Positions 26,447-38,930 of a stretch of DNA of 64,000 nt are shown piece by piece (positions within the stretch are counted from its first letter, which is position 1; each line of letters starts with the position of its first letter). This DNA comes from Melastoma dodecandrum. Its lineage: Eukaryota; Streptophyta; Magnoliopsida; Myrtales; Melastomataceae. Location of the stretch: NCBI GenBank assembly GCA_029817715.1, contig JARUPY010000607.1, positions 5,518,001-5,582,000 on the forward strand, read 5' to 3'. The notes under the pieces were generated by a model. The model ran no database searches. It saw nothing but the letters and a program-made list of their open reading frames with translations, and was not told the origin of the DNA. The translations under genes and the position numbers were made by a program.

Positions 26447-29400
26447 ATGAAGCTCTCGAACCTGAAAGCCGTCGAGTCAGCCCACGACGACTCCGTCTGG
26501 GCCGCCAAGTGGGTCCCGCCGACCGACTCCCGCCCTCCGCTCCTCCTCACCGGATCCCTCGATGAGACCGTCCGTCTCTGGCGCCACGACGACCTCCACC
26601 TCGACCGTACCAACTCCGGCCACTGCCTCGGTGTCGTCTCCGTCGCCGCACACCCCTCCGGCTCGATCGCCGCGTCCGCCTCCCTCGATAGCTTCGTTAG
26701 GGTTTTCGACGTGGATACCAACTCCACTGTTGCCATCCTCGAGGTTCCACCTTCTGAAGTATGGCAGATGCAATTCGATCCCAAGGTATAGGACTGATTA
26801 CCATCTTTACTGATTCTCTTCCTTTTTGGGTTGATCATGTGGCCAATTAGCGATTGCGCAGTGGTTGAGAGTTTGGTTTAATGACCCATCAAGGCATGTT
26901 TGATAAGCTAGATTAGTGTGGTTCCCATGGCGCCCTTCCCCTCCTATATGACGGGATGGCGCGTTATTACAGGGAAAGAGGTTCTTTTGTTTGATTGACG
27001 CGCACTCTGCTCATCCATCATCGATTTGGGCCCTCTGTTCCACTTTGCATCTGTAGTTGTTGCAACCAGACCAGGTGGTCCGTGCTGCATTCATGTTCTT
27101 TCTTTTCTAACTCCTACTCAAAGTTGAAAATTAGGGAAGTTTCCGAGGAACCCTAATGTACGACCCGTAATTTCGGAAATGGAAATATATTATTTGGATT
27201 AGAATGTTGACTAGAGCTAGAACGTTTGACCGAGTCAAAATCCGACTTGGCACGAGAGTTTAATACTTTTGTTGTCAGTTAATGTTAATATCGAATATTA
27301 ACGAGATTACTAATTCGATTTCGTGTGATTACGTCATACGGGAAAGGGGACGCCTGGACCTAAACGAAATCAAGTTAGGGTGTCGGTGATATTCATTTAA
27401 CGTCACGGATTTTGATCGAGAAAAGTTTAATTAATAATTATAGGCAAAATATACGTTTATAGCCCTAACTTTTGTCAAACTTTCTGTTTTGTCAACATCT
27501 TTTTTTCATATATCAAAATGTCACAAACTATCTAATCAACATTTTCTGTGTCAAATGTTAGACGGCGTCGGGGACGGTGCCGACGTGGACATAACGATTG
27601 TCCACATCACAAACGATTGGTAATCTACGGAGCAAATATGTTGCGTACCCTAATTTGTAAGAATTCTCCCCAAATCAAGCAGACCCACAGGAAAACCCTA
27701 ATTCGAGTCGGAGGCTTTAGCGAAGTCGGAGGCTTTGGCGAAGGCAAGGGGCAAGCGAAGCAGAACGCCAAGGCGAAGGCGAAGGAGAGCGACCGTAATC
27801 AGCGGCGTAGAAAGAAGTAAGGCGACCAGGAAGTGACTCGCTTGAACCAGGCGAAGAGTGGAAGTAACGCGAGGAAGGACCAAGGCGACCCTTGACACTG
27901 AGGCGGCTTTGGCATGATCCAGGTAGCATTATCGTAGAAGGAAGCAACAACGTATAGTATAATGAGTGGTAACGAGAATTGTAGTGGCTCTGTTGTATCG
28001 AGCTCAAGCGTGGGTGGACGAGTTTGCAACCACGGATGGAGGGTAATATTATACACATCCTGGAGTAAGAGCAACCCAGGACGGCGATTCTATAGGTGTT
28101 CGGCATGGAAGGTCACACTGTACAGAAATTGTTGTTTCTGTTGTTGTTTTGGTAGTCCAATGTTCTGTTGTAATGTTGTTGAGTTCTCTGAAAATAACAG
28201 GAAAATGATTGTGGGTTTTTCGAGTGGCTGGACGAGGAGCTCCCCCCAAGTAGGCCGAAGGAAATCATGGTACAACTTTTGGAGTCGAAAAAAGAACTGG
28301 AGGAGAAGATCGAATTCCTGAACAAACATTGTCAAACGAAAGAAGATTATATCACAAAGTTGGAAAGGAAGATCGAAAAGTACAGAGAGCTTAGAGTTAA
28401 GGGAGATGAAGCAAACAAAGACATAACCAAGAAGATGAAGGCAGAAATCAAGAGGCTGCGATTGGTGGTGGTTTGCTTTGCGGCGGTTGTGCTGTATTGT
28501 TGTTTTCGTTAGTTAGGGCGTTTAGGTTGCAAGAAGATTGGCTGAAAGTTGTAATCTGTCTTTGCATTGGTTGTTGGATGAACAATTTAGTATGTCTGTC
28601 ATTGTAAGTTGTCTTTGTATGACTGTTGAAAGATTAACAATGTAGTATGATGTCTGAAAGTTGCATTGAACATATGGCAGTGACAAAAATACCATTACAC
28701 CATAGTGTGGTGCTTTTCCCATACACATTGGGACAACACCATTACAAAAGGACAACACCAGTGCAGTTCCCATACACAGTGATTGCATTACATCGACAGT
28801 TCTTCATATCCATAATTCATCACAAGAACATAACAACAAGTCTTTCAAGTTCCCGTGCCCCTCCTCGTAGCATTTCCCGTGCCCCTCCTCGTAGCATTTC
28901 CCCTGCCCCTCCGGGCAGCCTCTTTTTGCCTTGAATTTGGAGAGACAATAGATTCCTGGCTCCGAGTCGCATTTGCGTCTTCGCCAATTGGTGGTCGTTC
29001 TGCAGGAATAGCTTTGCATGTTCTCTTGTTATGACCTTGTATTCCGCATTTCTGGTAAGTCATGCGCATTGTCCTCACTGTAACGCAACAAAGAAGAGGT
29101 AAGTGAGTTAATGTTGGCAATACTAATAAGAGATAGTCAATCTATACCTGAGCCTTTAGATTGTTGTGAAGAGGCTTCCATGGGCTGAATTGGAGTTGAA
29201 GCTTGCTGTGAAGAGGCTTCACCCTTGCATGTCCTTTTATTGTGTCCAAAAACACCACACATTGAGCACTTCATACCTGTTCCTCTTTTGGACAGCTTGG
29301 ACACTCCAATAGGCTGGGATGAATCCTTTGGTTCTTCCTCTTTAGAAATTCTCCGATTGTGCTTTTTTGGTCGCCCGGGAAGCTTCTTGTAAGGTGGTGG

Positions 29401-32400
29401 CCTTATAACTTCCGCATTTTCACGCGGCCAGAACTGCATACCATCTAACGGCTCCAAGACATGACCATATGCCTTTCTATATGACTGAATCTTCACACTA
29501 TGATGCACATAATCTTCTACGGCCCTTTTTATGAAATTGATACAAGCTATTGCATGGGACCAAGGCAGAGGATTCAAATCCCAGAAACGACAGCTACAAG
29601 AATGTCTACTGAAATCTACCAAAAACCTATCCTGGTCATTACCGCCGACAGACACCTCGAACTTCTCTGCCAGTGAAGGTTTAACGACATACCTTCCAGC
29701 ATTTTCTTTGAGAAGTTCTACCTCCTTCCTTATATTTGGCAATAAGATGTCGTGGGTGCGATCGGCAAGTGTTCTCTTCTCACATTGGCGTACCATCAAC
29801 AGGCGGCGAATTCGCTCAAGCATATCAATTAGAGGCATTCGCCGTGCAGCAACAATATAGGAGTTAAAAGTCTCACACATATTGTTTGTAATCGTGCCAC
29901 ACTTACTTGATGTGCTGAAAAAGGCTTTGCAGAAATGTTGCGGTCCTTGTTTAAGGAAATCATCGGCTGCCTCAATGGAACCAGGTAAGCCATCACGGCC
30001 TTCTCTCATCTCTTTCAACGCCATTGCATATTCTACCTCATTGGTACTCTTCACAATCTTGTAGAAGCAACTCTTGAGGAACAACCCCTTGTGTTTGACT
30101 TTTCAATTCTGGTAAATATGTCGCGCACAATTCCTGTGTTCGGCGACTGGTGCAAGATTCGCAATGGCATTGAGCAATCCCTGAAAGAGGAACAAATTAG
30201 ATGATGAGCAACAATAACATACATTCTTAAAAGAGGAAAACAATGACATACCTTCTGTTGGTCTGAAATGAATGTCCAACCAGCTCCACTTCCAACATCA
30301 AGAATCCGGAAAAGCAACTCCAAAAACCAGCTCCAAGATTCTGTGTTTTCCCCTTCTACAACAGCCCAAGCAATGGGAAACATTCCCTCATTGCCATCGC
30401 AACCAACGGCACTTAACAGAATCCCACCACACTTGTGTTTAATAAAAGTCCCATCAAACCCGACAAAAGGTCTACAACCCTCTATGAAACCAGATCTCAA
30501 AGCATCAAGACATATGAAGATTCTTTTTAAGGTTGTATACGTCCCAGTAGAGAGCGTCAAGTCACAAGACAACTTAAAGGTAGAAGTCGGGTATTTCAAC
30601 ATCAGCGCATCAAGATATGGTCGAAGATGCTTGTAATGGTCATCTATGGTTCCATAAACCAACTTATCAGCTAACCAACTGGCTTTATAAATCTTCATTA
30701 ACGCAACCTCCAAATGATGCTTCTCCATAACTTCTTGCTGAATTTCCCGAGCTGTCAAACCAGCCCTGCGAATAATCCCCTCCGTGAATTGGCTTGCCAA
30801 CCATCTTGTTGTTGCCTGACGATTACTCATACTCCGGCTACATTTATGTTCATTCAACACATACATAACAACAAATGTGTTTTCCTTCTTCATCCAAGAC
30901 CCAAAACATCTCCACGGGCAACCACTAACACAAATAGCTTCCTGTCTATTCTTATTACTTCGTTTCCAACGCAAATTATAGCCATTTGCAATAGCATACC
31001 GCTGGACAGCTTCATGCATTTGCATAGGAGTTTCAAAACACAAACCAGCCTTCCATTCAATCATTTTGTGATCACAGTGAGGGTTATAATCGGTAAATAC
31101 ACACAATTGCTTCTTCCATCTATCCCCTATTGTCATACAAGAAGAATCATCTCCTAGCTCGGCGTCTGATTTCTCATACTCAGACTCCACCTCAAGAACT
31201 GGCATATCACTATCAATGACAGGTGGGTTAGGCTGAGGAACATCCGACTGCTGAGGAACATCCGACTCCTCCATATCACCCGAACCATCTACCCCTAACA
31301 CATCAGTTTCCTCTTCAGTTTCTTCTTCTACTTCTAACCCATCAACCTCCTCATTAGGATCTACCTGTACTTCTAAGTCATCAGCAACACTGTCACCCTC
31401 CCCTTCACAGTATATATCAACTGTGCCATCTTCTTGACATTCCTCAATCATTTTCATAACCTCCGAGTCTCCTACGATTTCCCTAACTAGAGACAAACTA
31501 TTCCCCGGATGCCCATACCACATTTTCAACACTCTATTTAACCCTGAATCTTTGGCCAAGGCAACCAGAGTGAAATATCCTATAAGGTCAGCATCCACCC
31601 CACCGAACTTAACTATTGTTCCTCCTGTGTAAGAACACAACCCGAATAAAGACATCCTACCCCCAACATGCATGTGCAGATTCAGCCGCTTCATTGTAAA
31701 GAGGATTGCCCAGTCAAACAATACCTAAATTACCTACTTAAACTTCAACCTACCTAATAACTAGAGCAGACAATGGAGACAAAGGGTTTCATAACAGACC
31801 TTCGATGGATAGGAGTCGCCTTACTTCAAACAAGCGAATCAATTCCTGAGTCGCGTTACTTCCTTCTTCGCCTTTGATTATGGTCGCCTTCGCCTGGGTC
31901 GCCTTCGCCTGAGTCGCCTTCACCTTCGAGTCAGTTCCTGAGTCGCCTTCGCCTTCCAGGTCGGGTTCGCCTGTGCCTTCGCCTCTGTTTGGGGATTTTT
32001 GGTGTTCTTGGTGTTTTTGATTAGGGTTCTTCGTGTTTTTTATTTGGCTATTCTTACATGGGCCACCCTCCACCTCCACGTCTCTGTCTTTTGCTCCGTA
32101 GATTACCAACGCGTTTGCGACGTGGACAATCGTTATGTCCACGTCCGCACCGTCTCCGACGCCGTCAAACATTTGACATAGAAAAGGTTGATTAGATAGT
32201 TTGTGACATTTTGATATATGAAAAAAAGATGTTGACAAAACAGAAAGTTTGACAAAAGTTAGGGCTATAAACGTATATTTTGCCATAATTATATTACAGG
32301 AACGACGGGAATTGTAAAACATATAGTGAGCGACGAATTATATAATATCCGGGCGATGGTTCTATCCTACGGGGGATAAGTGTTGATAAGAGATTTGGGA

Positions 32401-35278
32401 CATTACTTTCCCACCCCCAAACGTAAAAGAAGAAGAATCACAAAGACAGAAATATAAATAATAAAAAAAAAAGATGTAGAGAACCAACGGATATCTACAG
32501 CACCTTCACATAATTGAATTTGGGAAATATGGCGTCCTCGATCCCACAACTTGTCGATAGGATATTGAGTTGGATTAAAAAATAATAATAATAAAAATAA
32601 AAAGGTGAGAGGACAGGAAGATAAGATGGGGAAGAGGGAGGCTTCTCGGTAGCTTCTCCTACACACAACAAGGAATCGCAAAACTCCGAAAGCTCGGATT
32701 TGGCCGGCGTTAGCGGAGTTCCCCCGGGTGTTCGCTCATTCCGTCGAGTTGGGGGCTGAAGTTGCCGCCATCGTCACGGCGGGAACGAGCATTATTCACG
32801 GAGGAGAACGGTGCCCGTCCTTCCTACACTCGGTTTTCTCCGCCCACTATAGTGGGTCACGATTCCGTCTTCCGCAACACCGTAACTATGGGAGGACGAG
32901 CGAATCACGGAACAGGAAGGAAGATTAGGGGGAGTCACTGGGGATCAGCGGCGAAAGAAGTGGGTAAGGTCGTTGGCTCGAGGATCCCGTTAGTAAACGG
33001 TACGCTTCACCCCCCTTCCCCCTATGTTTCCTTTGTTTGCTATGATGGTCGGCGTGTCCGGTTGTGTTGCGACTGTGGGGCTAGGATAGCGAGTGTAGAG
33101 GGGGAAGGTCGGGAGCGAGGTACGGGTAGAGGGAGAGGCCGCGAAAACGCGGTTGTTGTCGGCACATTCTGCTTATAGCGTGACTCTATTATGCGGTCTT
33201 CTAGCGGCCGATTCTGTATGTGGGGATTGTACTCGTTGCTCTGTACTATGTGACTCGCCAGGAGCTTGTAGCTCGGCGAGGGAGCGACGTTGACAGAAGG
33301 GCAACCTTCTGTGGAATTGTGGGCTGAATGAGAACTTGCTGTCGATGGTTAGCCTCGTATTAATTATAAATGGAAATATGTGTTACGTGGAGGCGAATTG
33401 TAAGAGTTCTCGAGATTACAGTGTATTGCAATTGCTTTTAAACGGCTCCTTCAAATCGGCAATTGGTCTGCCCAGAAATTGAGATAATTCCATCCCTATG
33501 GCTGCAAGGATGACGAGACGGTGGTTGGAGATCGTGGACACGCGTTGTGCGGCTGATCCGTAAGATATGCGGCAAAAATTACGGATTGGACCAACCACGT
33601 TCGGCTTTGGTAAACAGTGGTTGGGTTCCGTAGACATCATGAGAATTATTAGAGTCGGAAATGAAGTTGCCGCTGTCTGCGATCTGGACCGACCACGTCC
33701 TTATGGAATTGGGTTGTGCAATTTGGCTTAGATCATCTATTGAATCGTGGGGATACTTGTGAGTACTGGTTTGAGAGAGTGGATTCCCGACTGTGTGTCG
33801 GAGGAGAACGGAAAGGTGGCAACACTCGCGGTTGCACCTGTCGCCGTTTCCCGGGCGCTCCCGGAGGACTGGGTGGGGATGTACTGTGAGGGTCCTGGCA
33901 CCGAACGAAGTGTTGATATACGAGAGACGAGAGAATGAGGGAGTCGCTTGAGAGATTGTGAGCGTTATTGGATTTGTCTTAGATTTCTGTATATATGTTG
34001 ATTTGTATTGCTTATTGTACATTCCGTATGCTGCACAACGAGACCTTTTATAAAGATTGCACGTTAGGAAAAGTTAGGGGTCTCATGTTTCGTATGTGCA
34101 TAGGGTGGGGCGTACTCGGCGATTTATCGCTGACCCCAATAGGGGACTATTTTTTTTAGTGTGACGCAGGAATAAGATGGTACAGAGTACACGTGGCTCG
34201 GACTCACGAGATAAAACAGTAGAGGATGCCACGGTGGAGGTAAAGAATCATCGTTTCCGTTGTTTGACCGTCAAATGACGGGGAACTACTCTGATATAAA
34301 TGAGAAAAATTTGCAGGATGTTTTACCTAATTTCTGATTCACTAGAACTCTTGAATTGGGAAACGGATGGGGGTGCCGTTGGCATGCATTGCTGATTGAC
34401 CATGCGCTTGAATAGGGAAACTTAGGGGTGTGTTTATGGCACTTTTGCATATTGGTATGAGATTCTAACCTGTATTTTGAAGTTATACTCCGAAAGATCC
34501 TCTGTTTGCAAACACATCTATGCCTGCTTTGGCTTTGAAATGATACGTGGCATTTAATGTTTTTCCCTAATTTTTGGCGAATTTGTGGTTCTGCTGATGA
34601 AAAATGACTATGTGTGAAACGATTGTAGAAGACTGCGTATTAATTTAGCTGTTATTTGTTTTTCAGGGTACGACATTAGCAGTAGCGGGTGGTGGGAGCG
34701 CTTCGGGGGACACAGCCACCTGGCAACTGATCGCAACCCTCTCCATTCCTCGTCCTGAAACCCCGAAACCTTCTGACAAAGGGAGCAAGAAGTTCGTGCT
34801 GTCAGTGGCGTGGAGCTCGGATGGGAGACGGATTGCATGCGGCTCAATGGACGGGACCGTCTCGATATTCGACGTCGCTTGCGCCAGGTTCCTTCACCAC
34901 CTCGAAGGCCACTTCATGCCAGTACGGTCTTTGGTGTACTCCCCGGTGGAGCCTCGGTTGCTCTTCACCGCCTCGGATGATGCCCATGTGCACATGTACG
35001 ATGCAGAAGGTAAGGCACTGGTAGGGGCCCTGACGGGTCACGGGAGCTGGGTCCTCAGCGTCGATGTCAGCCCGGATGGGGCAGCATTGGCGACCGGCTC
35101 AAGTGATAGGACGGTGATGCTGTGGGATCTTGGGATGAGGGCATCGGTACAAACGATGAAGAACCACAGCGATCAGGTTTGGGCGGTGGCATTCAGGCCC
35201 CAAGGAGGGAACCTCCGGGGCGGACGGCTGGCCAGCGTATCCGACGACAAGAGCATCTCCCTCTATGACTACTCGTGA
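26447..35278 (+). CDS. VIP3: WD40 protein VIP3/SKI8 (WDR61 orthologue)
   Basis: Two exons, 26447-26785 and 34667-35278, give 316 residues against about 321 in Arabidopsis VIP3. It forms a seven-bladed WD40 propeller that serves both the nuclear Paf1 complex (transcription elongation, histone marks, flowering-time genes) and the cytoplasmic SKI complex (3'-5' mRNA decay with the exosome). Recognised segments: HDDSVWAAKWVP, LLTGSLDETVRLW, AAHPSGSIAASASLDSFVRVFD, EVWQMQFDPK (exon end), IATLSIPRPE, VLSVAWSSDGRRIACGSMDG, FMPVRSLVYSP, GHGSWVLSVDVSPDG, ATGSSDRTVMLWDL, DQVWAVAFRP and the terminal SVSDDKSISLYDYS. One oddity: where relatives read SASVKLWDT, this protein reads SASGDT, losing the WD core of one blade by an in-frame 9-base deletion. 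The 7.9 kb intron is filled by nested transposons. Confidence 0.92.
27443..27636 (+). repeat. Left terminal inverted repeat of the Mutator-like element
   Basis: Starts ggcaaaatatacgttt. Pairs with 32090-32284 with only a handful of differences. Confidence 0.93.
27962..28512 (+). CDS. GRF zinc-finger protein with coiled coil and C-terminal membrane segment
   Basis: Two exons, 27962-28111 and 28201-28512, encode 153 residues. Splicing at AAG|GTCACA and AACAG|GAAAAT joins a complete GRF-type zinc finger: CNH near residue 20, SKSNPGRRFYRC, then ENDCGFFEWLDEE after the junction. About residues 72-137 are a charged coiled coil (KKELEEKIEFL, KLERKIEKY). The last ~15 residues (LVVVCFAAVVLYCC) form a hydrophobic tail, which would make a tail-anchored protein. 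Similar small GRF proteins are common in plants, but their job is unknown to me. It lies inside the Mutator-like element, convergent with the transposase, so it may be a second element gene. No stop or frameshift is seen. Confidence 0.8.
28845..31721 (-). pseudogene. MuDR-type transposase, one nonsense codon
   Basis: Three exons on the minus strand: 31721-30252, 30180-29148, 29077-28845, with introns bounded by GT/AG. Order: PB1-like N-terminus, acidic linker, MuDR DNA-binding domain (about residues 220-290), MULE catalytic domain with DGTF (first Asp) and SDQQK (second Asp), a SWIM zinc finger, a CCHC knuckle (CSMCGVFGHNKRTC), and in exon 3 a second knuckle (YQKCGIQGHNKRTC, first Cys replaced) plus RRGTGNAT repeats. 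A TGA at 30103-30105 replaces the Trp expected after QN, and the SWIM motif has Trp where the third Cys ligand should be (LPWSHA). The element is therefore probably unable to move without help. Confidence 0.88.
32090..32284 (-). repeat. Right terminal inverted repeat of the Mutator-like element
   Basis: Reverse complement of 27443-27636; ends aaacgtatattttgcc. Confidence 0.93.
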
Positions 35279-36940
35279 GGGGGTGAGGACTGTGCTGTTG
35301 TAAATTAGAGATCCTTCGAGAACCCGGTCATTGAGACAGACTATCATGACTACTTTGCGGTAGAGATTTTTGTTTCCTGGTTTATTGTGCCCCTTAGGAT
35401 GTCTTCTGATTAGTCTTTTTTTTTTATTAGTCTTTTGAATGAAATCTTTGCCGCTTTTAACCATGAAATGGAGTCAAAAGTTACAAATTGCGTGTCGCTT
35501 GTTAGTTTGAGTGGGGGTACAAACAACGGGGTTTGGACTAGGAAGAAGATCATTGTCGGAGAGAACAACATATGTATAAAATTAAAAAAGGCATGTTCTC
35601 TAATATATTCTAAATATTTTTTTCGATTTGTCTTTATATTTAAAAATCATTTTCGTGACTTGAGGTTGATGTGTACCTTAGTTAGCGTTTAAAATAGCTT
35701 GCTGTCAACTAAATCTGTTTCTGAAAAATATATTCTTGTAATCTAAAATTTTTTCTCAACCTCAACCCCCTCCCGATCCCAACCAATTATGAGTATTATG
35801 TTCTATTGTAAGGAGACCCGAGGTTGCACTAACGTAAATCTTAATGGAACATTGTTCCCACGAAGATAAAAGTTACAATTCTATTGTCAGACAAGTAACA
35901 TTACAACTCTTAACATATGATTCAGGCTGACACACAAGACACTCATAAATAGTACCCTAATCAACGGTTTCCTGTTGTGATGACTTCCATGTTAGGTCTA
36001 GCAATAAAGCTTTCCTAGGTTCCCGATGTGCCTACATTGAAGGTGTTTTGAGCATGACTAGGAGTTGCCGCTTAGACGATGTGGATTATGGTTTGTTGAT
36101 TAATTTTAGTAAGGGGAAAACCTAATTTAACGGGCTTAAACCAAGATAAGACACACATCAATGCGCCAGATAAGACATGCATCACAGGTCGACACCGAGT
36201 CTGGTCTAAAGCTAGATTAAACGAAAATATTTTCCAAATATTAGAATTAGTAAAAAAAGAGAAAGTTTAAGATATATTTAATGTTTTTTTAAATTAAAAT
36301 TAAAATTTCAGAAAATGATTAATATTTAGTAGTAAGAAAGATTAGGTTTTACGTTCTCGTATACGGACTTCTGTTTTGTAGGTATTTATTGCCCATGGAC
36401 GTATGATTGGTATTGTAAATTTATAATGATTAAACTATAAATTTAGGAATTGTGCCCGTGCGTTAAATATTTTTAGCTTTTTCTTCGGGAGTTTCTTAAT
36501 CTTGTCTAAAATATTTTGTCTTATAATAAATTTCACAATTACTAAATGGAGTAAGGGAACGAGAAAAACTCATACAACTGGAATGTTAAGATTTTAGGAA
36601 CGCTAAAACGAATCGACCAAAATTCTGAATTTCCAATTACTGAAAAACCAATACATTATAATTCTTTTTAATATTTATCGTGAATTCCATGGAAATTGTC
36701 GACGACTAACCCATTTAGGAAAAACAGGTTCTTGTTTTTGGAAATAGTAAATGGTACAAATAATATATTAAACTATTTATGATAAACATTGAGTTTCTTG
36801 TTGTACTCCTCAAAGTCTAACATAATTGGTGAAGTTAAAGTAATATTATATAACGAAGCAGCTGATTCCGAGGTGGTCTTAATTGGACTCCAATTTGAAG
36901 TCACAAAAGAAAAAGATAAAAGAAGTTACAAATCGATAGC
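35279..36940. other. Intergenic DNA downstream of VIP3
   Basis: AT-rich with no gene seen. The first ~200 bases should hold the VIP3 3' UTR and poly-A signal (an attagtcttttgaatgaaa stretch near 35430 is compatible). The rest holds nothing I can name. Confidence 0.5.
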
Positions 36941-37152
36941 TGTTGTAAAACAAAGAACGGGAAAAAGGAAGAATGAAAAAGAGAGAATATAGAGAGAAAA
37001 TATGAGAGAATTTCTTATTGATTTCCAAAATCATCATATATAATAGATATCTCTTATATTTCTAGAGATTTTACAACACAATGAATCTAAATAATTATAA
37101 CTGAATGAATAATAAATGATTACAATAAATGTGCATTCACACTATGTTTACA
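36941..37152 (-). repeat. 3' LTR of the gag-only Copia element
   Basis: Begins TGTTGTAAAAC and ends TTTACA. Pairs with 38931-39149 at an estimated 85-90 % identity. Confidence 0.85.
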
Positions 37153-37733
37153 ATACTCCCTTGAGTGTCCATTCCGATTCTGCCTAGTTAAAAACCTTTC
37201 CATGAAAACCCTATAAGAAAAAACCATGGTAAAGAAAAAAAGAGTACAATATGTTTACTCTCCCTCTTAGTAAGATTACTTTAAATCTCCAAGTTTGCGC
37301 GTTCCAATTTTATGCACCAGCCTTTCAAAAATTGTTGTAGGCAAAGCCTTTGTGAATAAATTTGTCGGATTTTCTGATAAACGCATTTGTTGAACATCAA
37401 TATCACTACTCTTCTGAAGATCATAGGTGAAAAAGAATTTCTTGATTTTTTAAAATAATATGTGTCGATGCGCGCTATCTACGAGACAGTCGCAATTTTC
37501 ATTGGTCGAGAATTCGCTTCCGGGAGCCTCCATTTTCTTCATAAATAAAATATTAATTTTTAATGATATACACAAGCATATAAGAAAATAAAAACAAAAA
37601 CAATAATAAAAAGAGTCCAAAATATTACTCCCAGAATATACAATTTTTAATTTTTTTAATTAAAAGTTTAATTTGCACAACAAAAGGCATAATTAGGTAA
37701 TCATAAAATTTTAATTAAAAATAAACAAATACA

Positions 37734-38794
37734 TCAAGAGAAATAAAATAAAATAACATTATTTTTATTTTCAAGCTCGACAAGAAAGTCAGCTATATCA
37801 AATTGGGAGAAATCAACAAAGCCAAAATCTATTTTATCATCACCAGAAGCCACTTTTCTTTCATCGAAAACGAAGTTCGTCTCGATCGCCCTTTTTCCTT
37901 TTAGTGACTCTTGATAGAGATCGGTCAAATGTTTTGGCGTACGATGGGTACGTGACCAGTGGCCCTTCATGCCGCAACGATAACATTTATTATCCACAGT
38001 CTTGTTGAATTGACCATTTTTGTTGTCATACATCTCTTTGTCACTCTTTCCCTTTTCCACATATTGGGGACGATTGTTACGAAAATAATACCAACCACCA
38101 CCACGTCCTCGGCCATTACCATGTCCACGTCCATTTCCACGGCCACGACTGGGACCACGACCACGACCACGTTGTTGTCCTCCATATGTTGTCACATTCA
38201 CTTCAGGGAATGGAGCAGATCCGGTTGGACGGGCCTCATGATTCTTCATCAAAAGCTCATTGTTTTGTTCGGCCAAAAGGAGACATGAAATCAATTCAAA
38301 ATATTTCTCAAAACCTTTTGCACATATTGCTGTTGCAGGAGCACATTCGATGGATGAAAAGTGGAGAATGTTTTCTCTAACATGTCTCCGTCAGTAATAG
38401 TTTCTCCACATAATTTCAATTGAGAAGTAATTCGAAATAACGTTGAATTGTATTCGCTCACCGATTTAAAATCTTGAAGGCGCAAATGTAGCCAATCAAA
38501 CTGAGCCTTTGTAAGAATGATTGTTTTCAAATGATCATACATCTCTTTCAAATTATTCCACAGGACCAAGAGATCATTCATGGTGAGATACTCAATTTTT
38601 AAAACTTCGTGAAGATGGTGGTTAAGAAAGATCATTGCTTTGGCCTTATCTTGGTCGGACGCCGTGTTTTGATCATTGATGGTATTTCCAAGACCGTTGG
38701 CCTTAAGATAAATTTCAGCATCTAAAATTCATGAAAGGTAATTCCTTCCGGTGATGTTAAGGGCCGTGAACTCCAATTTTGTGAGATTCGACAT
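37734..38794 (-). pseudogene. Copia gag, broken
   Basis: The frame begins at ATG 38794 (MSNLTKLEFTALN, typical TNT1-type gag). A TGA at 38729-38731 replaces the expected Trp after NYLS. The middle (38635-38291) holds IEYLTMNDLLVLWNNLKEMYDHL and LQDFKSVSEYNSTLFRITSQL. A one-base frameshift follows QQQYVQK at about 38310. The second part (38294-37734) has an RGRG-rich stretch and a CCHC zinc knuckle variant (CYRCGMKGHWSRTH). The product would be a capsid protein supplied with enzymes in trans by other Copia elements. Confidence 0.88.
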
Positions 38795-38930
38795 GATGAC
38801 TATAAGAAAAAATAATGATGAGATAAAAAATGAAATCGAAATTTTTTCGAGCTTACCGTCGTCTACCTCAATCAACTTAGTTTCCATGAACGAGGAAGGA
38901 GATTTGGCTTCGTGCTTCGTGCTGATAACG

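Larger units (their letters stand above)
27443..32284 (-). mobile_element. Mutator-like element with transposase and GRF gene
   Basis: A 4842-bp element with a 9-bp duplication ATAATTATA (27434-27442 and 32285-32293) and ~195-bp terminal inverted repeats that are almost identical. Inside the repeats are further related arms rich in GGCGAA units. It carries a MuDR-type transposase (minus strand) and a GRF zinc-finger gene (plus strand), convergently arranged like mudrA/mudrB of maize MuDR. It is inserted in an LTR remnant in the VIP3 intron. Confidence 0.93.
27157..34166 (+). mobile_element. Tekay-like LTR remnant in VIP3 intron, interrupted by a Mutator-like element
   Basis: The flanks of the Mutator-like element (27157-27442 and 32285-34166) read together like one long chromovirus LTR: a start tgtacgacccgtaat, and an end region with a TATA-poor GC-rich middle, gggtggggcgtact and gtgacg. 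Just past it, 34178 onward (tggtacagag) resembles a tRNA-iMet primer site lacking one base. The implied LTR would be about 2.1 kb. There is no pol nearby. I infer a solo or truncated LTR; the boundaries and target duplication are not proven. Confidence 0.4.

Noticed and set aside
27548..27820. Plus-strand 90-codon frame with KAKAKA text, and 31789-32322 on the minus strand
   Set aside because: Both lie in the inner arms of the Mutator-like element's inverted repeats and are GGCGAA-repeat shadows.
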